NCBI RefSeq assembly: GCF_900454025.1
Contig: NZ_UGQM01000001.1
Location: 868,001 to 932,000 of the forward strand
Reading direction: 5' to 3'
DNA: 64,000 nt
Source: Mycolicibacterium gilvum
Lineage (GTDB): Bacteria; Actinomycetota; Actinomycetes; Mycobacteriales; Mycobacteriaceae
Part shown: piece by piece, positions 1-7,252 of the stretch
How the letters are laid out: each line of letters begins with the position of its first letter
How positions within the stretch are numbered: position 1 is the stretch's first letter
Notes under the pieces: model-generated
Databases searched by the model: none
What the model saw: the letters and a program-made list of their open reading frames with translations, nothing else
Told to the model about the DNA's origin: nothing
Position numbers and translations under genes: made by a program

Positions 1-770
1 CCGGCAACACCGGCCGTGAGCTGCTCGACGTCGCGCTCACCCATCCGGTCAAGCTGATCGCCAACGCCCTCGGCGTCCCGCCGGACTACATGATCGAGGC
101 CGGCAAGGAACGCGGCATCCCGGTCGCGGCGCTCGTCGGCGCCAAGGAGCACGCGGTCAAGCAGGCCGCCGCCGGCGTGGACCTGATCGTCGCGCAGGGC
201 ACCGAGGCGGGCGGACACTGCGGTGAGGTCAGCACGCTCGTCGTGGTGCCCGAGGTCTTGGAGGGTCTGGCGGCGCTCGGCGTGTCCACCCCGGTGCTCG
301 CGGCCGGCGGCATCGTCACCGGACGCCAGATGGCGGGCATGGTCGCGATGGGCGCCTCCGGGGCGTGGACGGGGTCGGTGTGGCTGACCACCGAAGAGGC
401 CGAGACCGCACCGCACACCGTGGCCAAGATGCTGGCCGCGACGTCACGCGACACCGTGCGCTCGGCGGGCCGAACCGGCAAGCCGTCACGGCAGCTGGTG
501 TCGGACTGGACGAAGGCGTGGGCGCCGTCGAAGGACGGGGAGCAGCCGCTGGGCCTGCCGCTGCAGTCGATGCTGTGCGAGCCGGTGATCCGCCGCATCG
601 ACGTGCTGGCCTCGCAGGGCCACGAGGGTGCGCAGGCGCTCGCGACGTACTTCGTCGGGCAGGGCGTGGGGCTGATGAACAAGGTGAAGCCTGCCCGCGA
701 GGTCGTCCGCGAGTTCATCGAGGATTACCTCGCCGCCGCCGAGCGCCTCAGCAGCTCTCTGCCGGGCTGA
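1..770 (+). CDS. Nitronate monooxygenase (NPD/2-nitropropane dioxygenase family), 5' end missing
   Basis: Partial gene open at the left edge; the frame runs from base 3 to a TGA at 768-770. The visible part is the C-terminal two thirds of an FMN-dependent TIM-barrel oxidoreductase of the nitronate monooxygenase family, which oxidises alkyl nitronates. Family hallmarks are the GTEAGGH stretch, where the His is the usual catalytic base, and the VLAAGGI phosphate-binding loop for FMN shortly after. The C-terminus is the long helical extension usual in actinobacterial members. It is convergent with the sensor kinase at 851-1873, and a perfect hairpin separates them. The true substrate cannot be told from sequence. 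Confidence 0.85.
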   Translation, partial: GNTGRELLDVALTHPVKLIANALGVPPDYMIEAGKERGIPVAALVGAKEHAVKQAAAGVDLIVAQGTEAGGHCGEVSTLVVVPEVLEGLAALGVSTPVLAAGGIVTGRQMAGMVAMGASGAWTGSVWLTTEEAETAPHTVAKMLAATSRDTVRSAGRTGKPSRQLVSDWTKAWAPSKDGEQPLGLPLQSMLCEPVIRRIDVLASQGHEGAQALATYFVGQGVGLMNKVKPAREVVREFIEDYLAAAERLSSSLPG

Positions 771-776
771 CACCCC

Positions 777-836
777 GCGAAATATCATTCCGGGTCGTGC
801 TTTCGGACCCGATCGCAGCCCGGAATGATATTTCGC
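777..836. terminator. Perfect 18-bp inverted repeat between convergent genes
   Basis: Arms 777-794 and 819-836 are exact reverse complements, with a 24-base spacer that itself contains a smaller dyad (791-796 with 806-811). It sits between the stops of two convergent genes, so it probably acts as a bidirectional terminator. There is no U-tract, as is usual in mycobacteria. The arm shares the CGAAAT(A/T)(T/G)CATTCC core with the hairpin at 9695-9755, which suggests a dispersed family. Confidence 0.75.
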
Positions 837-850
837 GCGCGAAACGCGCG

Positions 851-1873
851 CTACTCGGCCAGCGGCAGGCGCACCTCGAACCGTGCGCCCGTCGGCAGGT
901 TGTGCGCCGTGAGCGTGCCGCGGTGGGCCTGCACCAGCCCGGCCGCGATGGCGAGCCCCAGCCCGGAGCCACTCGGCAGTGACGAATCCGACCGTGGCAC
1001 ACGGCTGTTGGATCCGCGATAGGCGACGTCGAACACGCGCGGCAGGTCGGCCTCGTCGATGCCGACCCCGGTGTCGTCGACGCGGGCCCACGCGCTGATC
1101 TCGTCGGCGCCCAGCGCCAGCTCGACGGTCCCTCCCGGCGGGGTGTGGGCGATCGCGTTGGCGACGAGGTTCGACAGCACCCGCACCAGCGCACGGTCGC
1201 TGCCGACCACCTGCACGGGCTGCTCGGGCAGGCTGGCACGCAGCCGGACTCCGGCGCGTTCGGCGGGCATTCGGTGCGCGGCGATCACGTCGTCGACGAC
1301 CTCGTCGAGCGCCACCATGTCGAACGTCGGGGTCAGCGCGCCGGCGTTGATCTTCGACATCTCGAACAGGTCGTCGACCATCTCGGAGAGCCGAATCGAT
1401 TCGTTCTCAATGTGTTTGGCGTGCACCCGGACTTCTTCGTCGGGCACCACACCGTCGGCGATCGCCTCGGCCACCGCGCGGATACCGGCCAGCGGGGTGC
1501 GCAGGTCGTGGCTGACGAAGGCGACCAGCCGTCGCCGGGAGTGCTCTGCCGCCGCCTCGGAATCGCGGATCTCGGCTTCCCACACCATCCGTCGCGCCTG
1601 ATAGCGGGCCAGCATCACGGCCGCCGGGATCGTCACGATCGAGACGATCACCAGCACCACGGCGGTCCGCTCGAAGGTCCCGCTGATCATGAAGCCGCTG
1701 GCTCCCAGCACCCCGGCCAGCGTCGCCAGCACCGGGATCAGCACCAGCGCGACCATGCTCACCGCCAGCGACCACGCCCTCGCCAGCCGCACCACCGCGG
1801 CGCCGACGAGCACCACAGGCACCGAGCAGGCCAGCGCCCACCCGATGATCTCCCAGTATTCAGCCGGCAGCAT
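851..1873 (-). CDS. Sensor histidine kinase of an OmpR-type two-component system
   Basis: A 340-residue membrane histidine kinase that phosphorylates the adjacent response regulator. The N-terminus has about three hydrophobic segments (roughly residues 8-30, 35-60 and 70-90), with little room for an extracytoplasmic sensor domain. Next come an H-box (SHDLRTPL, His about 122), an N-box (SNLVANAIAHTP), a G1 box (DTGVGI) and a G2 box (GSGLGLAI), so it looks catalytically complete. The ATG at 1873 is chosen over the longer frame because it overlaps the regulator stop by 14 bases, giving normal translational coupling. The short input region suggests sensing within or at the membrane. The signal is unknown. 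Confidence 0.9.
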   Translation of the reverse strand: MLPAEYWEIIGWALACSVPVVLVGAAVVRLARAWSLAVSMVALVLIPVLATLAGVLGASGFMISGTFERTAVVLVIVSIVTIPAAVMLARYQARRMVWEAEIRDSEAAAEHSRRRLVAFVSHDLRTPLAGIRAVAEAIADGVVPDEEVRVHAKHIENESIRLSEMVDDLFEMSKINAGALTPTFDMVALDEVVDDVIAAHRMPAERAGVRLRASLPEQPVQVVGSDRALVRVLSNLVANAIAHTPPGGTVELALGADEISAWARVDDTGVGIDEADLPRVFDVAYRGSNSRVPRSDSSLPSGSGLGLAIAAGLVQAHRGTLTAHNLPTGARFEVRLPLAE

Positions 1874-2570
1874 CCGGCTGCCCGGGCGACGCTTCGTCGG
1901 GGGCCCACATGTAGCCGCGGCCCCACACGGTCTGTACCCGGTGCCGGTCACCGAGCTTGGAGCGCAGTCGCTTCACATGCACGGTGACCGTGGACAGGTC
2001 GCCGAAATCCCAGTGCCACACCTCTTTGAGGAGGTCCTCGCGGGTGTAGACGGTGCCGGCGTGGGTCAGGAAGAACAACAGCAGGTCGAACTCGCGATTG
2101 GTCAGGCTGACCGTCCTGCCGCCGACGGTGGCCGAGCGCGACGCCGTCGACACGGTCAGGTCACCGGAGGTGATGTCGACCGGGTGGGCCGCGATCGAGG
2201 CCGGTGAGCGTCGCAGCACCGACCGGACGCGCAGCGCCAGCTCACGCGGGCTGAACGGTTTGGTCAGGTAGTCGTCGGCACCGGCTTCCAGCCCGGCGAT
2301 GCGGTCGTCCTCCTCGCCGAGGGCCGTCAGCAGGATCACGGGCACCGAGTAGTGGCCGTTCTGGCGCAGACGTCGGCACAGCGCCATCCCGTCGGGGCCG
2401 GGCATCATCACGTCGAGCACTGCGACGTCGATGCGCTGCGAACTGAGCAGTCGCAGCGCCTCGTTGCCGTCGTGTGCGGTGGACACCTCGAGTCCGTCGC
2501 GCTCCAGGTAGCGGCGGACGACGTCGCGGACGACGCCATCGTCATCGGCGATGAGGACTCGGGTCACCAC
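1860..2570 (-). CDS. OmpR/PhoB-family response regulator
   Basis: A 236-residue regulator with an N-terminal receiver domain: acidic DDD near residues 9-11, phospho-acceptor Asp53 in VLDVMMPG, and Lys in the KPFSPREL loop. It is followed by an OmpR winged-helix DNA-binding domain ending in VWGRGYMW. It starts at tandem GTG codons (2570 or 2567). It is first in a two-gene operon with the kinase, whose start overlaps its 3' end. The target genes are not evident. The flanking genes (nitronate monooxygenase, PNPOx-like protein) give no functional clue. Confidence 0.92.
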   Translation of the reverse strand: MVTRVLIADDDGVVRDVVRRYLERDGLEVSTAHDGNEALRLLSSQRIDVAVLDVMMPGPDGMALCRRLRQNGHYSVPVILLTALGEEDDRIAGLEAGADDYLTKPFSPRELALRVRSVLRRSPASIAAHPVDITSGDLTVSTASRSATVGGRTVSLTNREFDLLLFFLTHAGTVYTREDLLKEVWHWDFGDLSTVTVHVKRLRSKLGDRHRVQTVWGRGYMWAPDEASPGQPDAAG

Positions 2571-2633
2571 ACCGAGGTTAGCGCGACGGACCGGCTACCA
2601 GCGTCGACGTCACGCTTTTGTCATGCCCGCAGT

Positions 2634-3257
2634 TCAGTACAGGGCCTGGCGCATCATGTCCTCGTCGAGCGCCCTGCGCATGTCGTCGAGGTCGGCGTCG
2701 GCGTACATCTGCTTGGCCAGGTGCGCCGCGCTGGGCACCGCCGCCGGATCCCAGCTCTGCGGGTCCCACGCGTCCGACCGAAGAAACGCCTTCGCACAGT
2801 GGAAGAACACCTCCTCGACCGCGATCTCCAGCGCCAGGATCGGGCGCCTGCCCTCGACCGACATCGCGTCGAAGTAGTCGGCGTCGGCCATCACGCGGGC
2901 GCTGCCGTTGATCCGCAGGGTGTCGCCGCGGCCGGGGATGACGAACAGGGTGCCGACGCGCGGGCGCTCCAGCACGTTGAGGTAGCCGTCGACGCGCTTG
3001 TTGCCGGGCCGTTCGGGGATCGCGATGGTGTGGTCGTCGATGATGTGGACGAATCCGGCCGGATCACCTTTCGGGGAGACGTCGACGCGGCCGTCGGCAT
3101 CCGTCGTCGCGACGAAGCCCAGCGGCGAATGCGCCAGCCAGTCCCGCATCGCCGGCAACAGGCGGTCGCGGACCTTGCCGGCGACCACGGCGTGGGGATG
3201 TCCGACGATCGCGCGCAGTTCCTCGACGGTGGTGACGTGGCGGCTCATGGTGTCCAT
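2634..3257 (-). CDS. Pyridoxamine 5'-phosphate oxidase-fold flavoprotein
   Basis: About 208 residues with a PNPOx split-barrel core, seen in LGFVATTDADGRVDVSPKGD and the following GNKRVDGYLNVLERPRVGTLF-like block. This pattern is typical of bacterial FMN-binding 'pyridoxamine phosphate oxidase family' proteins (the MSMEG_1061-type group). Two starts are plausible, ATG 3257 or ATG 3248; the much longer upstream frame is the antisense of menE. Such proteins can bind FMN or F420 and reduce or oxidise small molecules, but the substrate is unknown. It lies between menE and the two-component system, with 63 bases before the regulator start. Confidence 0.82.
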   Translation of the reverse strand: MDTMSRHVTTVEELRAIVGHPHAVVAGKVRDRLLPAMRDWLAHSPLGFVATTDADGRVDVSPKGDPAGFVHIIDDHTIAIPERPGNKRVDGYLNVLERPRVGTLFVIPGRGDTLRINGSARVMADADYFDAMSVEGRRPILALEIAVEEVFFHCAKAFLRSDAWDPQSWDPAAVPSAAHLAKQMYADADLDDMRRALDEDMMRQALY

Positions 3258-3291
3258 GATGCGGGTCGGCGGCGGCGAAAGGGGAGGTCCC

Positions 3292-4377
3292 TCAGTCCGA
3301 CTCACCGAAGCGCCGGACCAGTTCGCGTCGGTCGATCTTGCCGATGCCGAGGCGGGGAAGCTCGTCGACGAGATGCAGCTGGCGCGGCGCGGCGCTCGAC
3401 GGCAGCGTCTCGGTGACATGAGATCGCAACTGCGCCAACGTCACCGATGATTCCGGAGTGGTCACCACCGCGGCGGCCACACGCTGGCCGAGCCTGGCGT
3501 CGGCGACCCCGAACACCGCGCATTCGGCGACGGCGGGGTGGGTGGCCAACGCGGCCTCGACCATGCCGGGTAGCACCGTCAGCCCGCCGGTGCTGATCGC
3601 GTCGTCGGCGCGGCCGAGGACGCGCAGCACCCCGGCGTCGAGGACACCGATGTCGTCGGTGCGGAACCAGCCGGGCTCGGCGAACGGGTCCGGTGTGACG
3701 GGGTTGCGGTACCCGACCGCGACCGTCGGCCCGCCGAGCTCGATGCGGCCGTCCTCGGCGATACGCACCTCGACGCCGCGCAGAGGTACCCCGTCGTAGA
3801 CGCAGCCGCCGGCCGTCTCGCTCATGCCGTACGTGCGGATCACCGAAATGCCTGCGGCCGACGCCTTTTCGGCGACCCCGGCCGGCATCGGGCCACCGCC
3901 GATCAGCACCGCGTCGAGGGAGGCCAGCGCCCGGGTGGCCGCGACGTCGCCCAAAGCCTTGTCCAATTGGACCGCAACCAGCGACGCATACCGCCGACCC
4001 GGCTCCATCCCTGCGATCGCCGAGGTCAGCGCCTCGGGTTCGAACGACGCCGGGACGGCCACCGGGCGGGTGCCCGCGACGACGCTGCGGACGAGGACCT
4101 GAAATCCCGCGACGTGATGGGCCGGCAGCGCGAGCAGCCACTGACCGGGACCGCCGAGGCGCTCGTGGGTGGCCTCCGCGCCGGCCCTCAGTGCGGCGGC
4201 GGTCAGCAGGGCGCCTTTGGGGGTTCCCGTGGTTCCGGACGTCGACAGCACCGCGCCGACGGCGTCGTCGATGTCTTCGCCGGCACGCAGGGCGGTGGCC
4301 AGCGCCGCGCTCTGGTGCGGATCGTCCGCGGGCACCGGCAGCACCGCGGCGCGACCGTCGAGGACGTCGGCGATCAC
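3292..4377 (-). CDS. menE: o-Succinylbenzoate-CoA ligase MenE
   Basis: An adenylate-forming ligase that activates o-succinylbenzoate with ATP and CoA in menaquinone synthesis. Motifs present: the P-loop-like STSGTTGTPKGALL (A3), TYGMSETAGG (A5), GWFRTDDIG with the ribose-binding Asp, and the C-terminal GIGKIDRREL lysine motif. It is about 361 residues, short for the ANL family but the usual mycobacterial MenE size. The GTG at 4377 is the only conventional in-frame start. Conserved-looking sequence appears to extend upstream toward the stop of the preceding gene (4434) without an ATG, GTG or TTG, so a rare start is possible. The order menE, DUF3349, pitA matches M. tuberculosis Rv0542c-Rv0545c. 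Confidence 0.9.
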   Translation of the reverse strand: MIADVLDGRAAVLPVPADDPHQSAALATALRAGEDIDDAVGAVLSTSGTTGTPKGALLTAAALRAGAEATHERLGGPGQWLLALPAHHVAGFQVLVRSVVAGTRPVAVPASFEPEALTSAIAGMEPGRRYASLVAVQLDKALGDVAATRALASLDAVLIGGGPMPAGVAEKASAAGISVIRTYGMSETAGGCVYDGVPLRGVEVRIAEDGRIELGGPTVAVGYRNPVTPDPFAEPGWFRTDDIGVLDAGVLRVLGRADDAISTGGLTVLPGMVEAALATHPAVAECAVFGVADARLGQRVAAAVVTTPESSVTLAQLRSHVTETLPSSAAPRQLHLVDELPRLGIGKIDRRELVRRFGESD

Positions 4378-4433
4378 CGGCAGCTGCGCCGATGCCGCTG
4401 CGCCGGAACCGAATTCGACCGCTCGTAGGATCG

Positions 4434-4751
4434 CTATGTGTCCTCCTCATCGCGCGAATCGTCGAGCGGCCAGCCCTGCGCGGCGAGGCGGGCGCGGACC
4501 CTTTCGATGTCGTCGGGGGACGGCAGGCCGTCGGTGATCTCGGTGATCAGCACGCCGATGTCGACGGTGTCGATGCCGGGCGTGTCGGTCAGTTCGGCAC
4601 GGGTGCGCAATTCGGTGACCACGGCCCGCACCTCGTCGTCGGTCAACCGGCGGCGCAGCAACGCCAGCAGCGGTACCCGGTCGGGGCCGGGGACACCCTC
4701 CGGATATCCCTCGACGATCCAGGCGACGATCCTGGCCAGGAACTTGGTCAC
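4434..4751 (-). CDS. DUF3349 family protein (Rv0543c-like)
   Basis: A small (about 105-residue) acidic, alpha-helical DUF3349 protein with the family signature EGYPEGVP near the N-terminus, a central DDEVRAV helix and a C-terminal ERVRARLAAQGWPL. The GTG at 4751 is preferred because it follows a GGGGAG-like Shine-Dalgarno sequence and places the family signature where homologues have it; the GTG at 4766 would add five residues. It is immediately upstream of menE and divergent from pitA. A paralogue (6550-6849) lies on the other side of pitA. The function is unknown. Confidence 0.8.
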   Translation of the reverse strand: MTKFLARIVAWIVEGYPEGVPGPDRVPLLALLRRRLTDDEVRAVVTELRTRAELTDTPGIDTVDIGVLITEITDGLPSPDDIERVRARLAAQGWPLDDSRDEEDT

Positions 4752-4766
4752 GAACTCACTCCCCAC

Positions 4767-4984
4767 ACGGCATCGGAATGCCCACGGCCGTAGATCTTAG
4801 ACGCGAGGACCCCGCCGGACCGGCCACGCGAAGGCCCCGGCGAACGGGGGTGGCCCCCAAGATGAACATTGGATGAACAGCTGCGCGTGACTTGGGAAAA
4901 CGGCATGTTGTGGGCTCAATCTCACACGCGCCCACGCCCGCGAAAATTCGGAAAACGGGCGCCGAAGGACGCAGAATCAACAGC
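4767..4984. promoter_or_regulatory. Divergent DUF3349/pitA intergenic region with PHO-box-like direct repeat
   Basis: This 218-base region holds two copies of GATGAAC at exactly 11-base spacing (4861-4867 and 4872-4878). Read on the minus strand this is GTTCATC-N4-GTTCATC. That is the architecture of actinobacterial PHO boxes bound by PhoP in Streptomyces and by the RegX3-type regulator in mycobacteria. It lies about 105 bases before the pitA start and about 110 before the DUF3349 start, and reads toward the latter. A phosphate-responsive operator beside a phosphate transporter is a sensible inference, not proven. Confidence 0.6.
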
Positions 4985-6235
4985 ATGAGCGCAGAGTTGG
5001 TCGTGCTGGTGCTGTTGATCATCACCGCACTGGCGTTCGACTTCACCAACGGGTTCCACGACACCGGGAACGCGATGGCCACGTCGATCGCCACCGGCGC
5101 TCTCAAGCCCAAGACCGCGGTTCTGCTGGCCGGAATTTTGAACCTCGTCGGCGCCTTCCTGTCGGTCGAGGTGGCGGTCACGGTGACCACCTCGGTCCTC
5201 AAGGTCCAGGACTCCACGTCCGGTGAACTGCTGTCGGGTATCGACGCCTCCACAGGTCTGACGATCATCTTCGCGGGCCTGATCGGCGGCATCCTGTGGA
5301 ACCTGCTGACGTGGTTGTTCGGCATCCCGTCGAGCTCCTCGCACGCGCTGTTCGGCGGGCTGATCGGCGCGGGCCTCGCGGCCCTCGGCCTGGCGGGGGT
5401 CAACTGGTCGGGTGTCACCCAGAAGGTGCTGATCCCCGCGCTGGCCGCCCCGATGATCGCGTGCCTGGTCGCCGGCTGCGGAACCTGGCTGGTCTACCGC
5501 CTCACCCGCCGGGTCGCCGAGAAGCGTCGGCGTGAGGGCTTCCGCTGGGGGCAGATCGCGACCGCCTCGCTCGTCGCGCTCTCGCACGGCACCAACGACG
5601 CGCAGAAGACCATGGGCGTCATCGCGCTGGCGCTCATCACCACCGGGCACCTGACCGGCGATGTGAAGGAAGAGGGTCTGCCGTTCTGGATCATCTTCAG
5701 CTGCGCGGTCGCGATCGGGCTGGGCACCTACCTCGGCGGCTGGCGCGTCATCCGCACCCTCGGCAAGGGTCTGGTGGAGATCCAGTCGCCGCAGGGTTTC
5801 GCCGCCGAAGCCTCGTCGGCGGCGATCATCCTGAGCTCGAGCGCGGCCGGGATGGCGCTGTCGACCACCCACGTCGCCACCGGGTCGATCCTGGGCAGCG
5901 GCGTCGGCAAGCCCGGCGCCGAGGTGCGCTGGGCGGTCGCCGGACGGATGGCGGTCGCCTGGCTGATCACGTTGCCGGCCGCGGGCCTCGTCGGTGCGCT
6001 GACCTACTGGCTGTCCAGCGGCGTGACGTCGGCGACCGGCTCCGATCTCGCCGGCGACGGCCTGATCTTCGTGATCCTGGTGGGCCTGTCGGCGTTCATG
6101 TGGTGGCGCGCCCAGCAGCAGAAGGTCGACCACAAGAACGTCAACGCCGACTGGGACGACACCACCAACTCCGTCGTGCCCGCCGAACTGCGCGTGACCA
6201 CCACCCCCGACCCCAAGCCCGTCGCCACGGTCTGA
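4985..6235 (+). CDS. pitA: Low-affinity inorganic phosphate transporter PitA
   Basis: A 416-residue PiT-family (PF01384) permease importing phosphate, probably as a metal-phosphate complex, with proton symport. Both halves of the internally duplicated family signature are visible: FDFTNGFHDTGNAMATSIATG near the N-terminus and ALSHGTNDAQKTMGVIAL in the second half. About ten hydrophobic helices can be counted, with a polar C-terminal tail. The ATG at 4985 is chosen because the N-terminus then starts directly at the first membrane helix. It heads a short operon with a small membrane protein (17-base gap) and a DUF3349 protein, and has a PHO-box-like repeat upstream. Confidence 0.93.
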   Translation: MSAELVVLVLLIITALAFDFTNGFHDTGNAMATSIATGALKPKTAVLLAGILNLVGAFLSVEVAVTVTTSVLKVQDSTSGELLSGIDASTGLTIIFAGLIGGILWNLLTWLFGIPSSSSHALFGGLIGAGLAALGLAGVNWSGVTQKVLIPALAAPMIACLVAGCGTWLVYRLTRRVAEKRRREGFRWGQIATASLVALSHGTNDAQKTMGVIALALITTGHLTGDVKEEGLPFWIIFSCAVAIGLGTYLGGWRVIRTLGKGLVEIQSPQGFAAEASSAAIILSSSAAGMALSTTHVATGSILGSGVGKPGAEVRWAVAGRMAVAWLITLPAAGLVGALTYWLSSGVTSATGSDLAGDGLIFVILVGLSAFMWWRAQQQKVDHKNVNADWDDTTNSVVPAELRVTTTPDPKPVATV

Positions 6236-6251
6236 TCGGCAAGGAATCCAG

Positions 6252-6539
6252 ATGACGTACTTCGAGAGCATTTTCAAGGTGCTCGGCATCGGGCTGCTGC
6301 TGGGTGCGGGGCTGCCGGCGGTCTTCGCCCTCGGCCTGGTCGCGTTCTCACGCGGCGCCGGATCGGACGGCTCCGACGGCGGCGCCGTGGCCGCACCGAA
6401 CCCTGCGATGAAGATCCTGGGCGTCAGCATGTTCGTGTTCGTCGGCTGGGTGATCCTGACCGCGGTCCTGTGGATCACGCGCGGGACGGTCATCCACTAC
6501 ACCGGCATCGACATGTTCCCGTTCCTTCCGGCGAAGTGA
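6252..6539 (+). CDS. Small two-helix membrane protein (Rv0544c-like)
   Basis: 95 residues with a hydrophobic helix at about 8-32, a flexible Gly/Ser/Asp-rich loop at about 35-50 and a second helix at about 53-77. It starts 16 bases after pitA and ends 10 bases before the next gene, so co-transcription is near certain. M. tuberculosis has an equivalent small membrane gene beside pitA (Rv0544c). An accessory subunit or stability factor for the transporter is a guess from position only. Confidence 0.75.
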   Translation: MTYFESIFKVLGIGLLLGAGLPAVFALGLVAFSRGAGSDGSDGGAVAAPNPAMKILGVSMFVFVGWVILTAVLWITRGTVIHYTGIDMFPFLPAK

Positions 6540-6549
6540 GGCGACGCAG

Positions 6550-6849
6550 ATGCGTGAGAACGTCTTCGACAACGTCCTGGGCTGGTTGCGACACGGGTAC
6601 CCGCACGGCATCCCGACGACGGACTATTTCCCGCTGTCGGCGCTGTTGTCCCGCACGCTGACCGAGGACGAGGTCGTCGGGGTCGCCCAGACCGTGCTGC
6701 GTGGAACGGACTCCGACACGGTGACGCCGCAGGAGATCCGCGCGGCGATCCATCTGGTCACCGACAAGGAACCCAATCCCGAAGAGATGCACCAGGTGGC
6801 GGCGCGGCTCGCGTCGGTCGGCTGGCCGCTGGCCGCTCCTGCCGGTTAG
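6550..6849 (+). CDS. DUF3349 family protein, second copy
   Basis: 99 residues with the same layout as the DUF3349 gene at 4434-4751: HGYPHGIP in the N-terminal helix, TEDEVVGVA in the middle and ARLASVGWPL at the end. It is third in the pitA operon. Its stop overlaps the stop of the convergent VOC gene by four bases. Paralogues on both sides of pitA, one divergent and one co-transcribed, suggest a link between this family and phosphate uptake, but no function is established. Confidence 0.8.
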   Translation: MRENVFDNVLGWLRHGYPHGIPTTDYFPLSALLSRTLTEDEVVGVAQTVLRGTDSDTVTPQEIRAAIHLVTDKEPNPEEMHQVAARLASVGWPLAAPAG

Positions 6850-7229
6850 CGGGTGTCCCTGCGCAGCGGGTGGTCGTCGGGTACCTGCACGAAGATCAGG
6901 CTGATGCCGTCGGGATCGGCGACGTGCATCTCGTGCAGTCCCCACGGTTCCTGACGGGCCTCCCGCGCGATCGTCACGCCGCGTTGTGTCAGCTGCTCCT
7001 GGGTGGCGGCGAGGTCTCGCACCTGCAGCCACAGCGCGCCGGGAAATGGGGGAGCCCCGACGGGTGGCGCTCCGTGTCCGGCGATCTCGATCAGCGTCTG
7101 GCCCGCGTAGAACACCGTGCCGCCGCTGTACTCCCGGGCGATCGCGAGTCCGAGGCTGTCGCGGTAGAACGCGACCGTGCGCGCACAGTCCTTCGGACGG
7201 AACAACACCCGGCTGGCCAGGATCTCCAT
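6846..7229 (-). CDS. VOC superfamily (glyoxalase/dioxygenase-fold) protein
   Basis: A 127-residue single VOC module pair: an N-terminal beta-alpha-beta-beta-beta unit (RTVAFYRDSLGLAIAREY) and a second unit (LWLQVRDLAATQEQL ... HEMHVADPDGISLIF). Potential metal ligands include a His in the second unit and the late Glu/Asp residues, but the set is not clear enough to call glyoxalase I. The ATG at 7229 is the natural start; the longer frame is antisense to fadD. It matches the position of Rv0546c, last in the minus-strand menB run. Confidence 0.8.
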   Translation of the reverse strand: MEILASRVLFRPKDCARTVAFYRDSLGLAIAREYSGGTVFYAGQTLIEIAGHGAPPVGAPPFPGALWLQVRDLAATQEQLTQRGVTIAREARQEPWGLHEMHVADPDGISLIFVQVPDDHPLRRDTR

Positions 7230-7252
7230 GGGTGTGTGTCTATCACGCCCGC

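Noticed and set aside
4922..6493. Minus-strand 523-codon frame across pitA
   Set aside because: Antisense shadow with no motif; pitA on the other strand has full family signatures.
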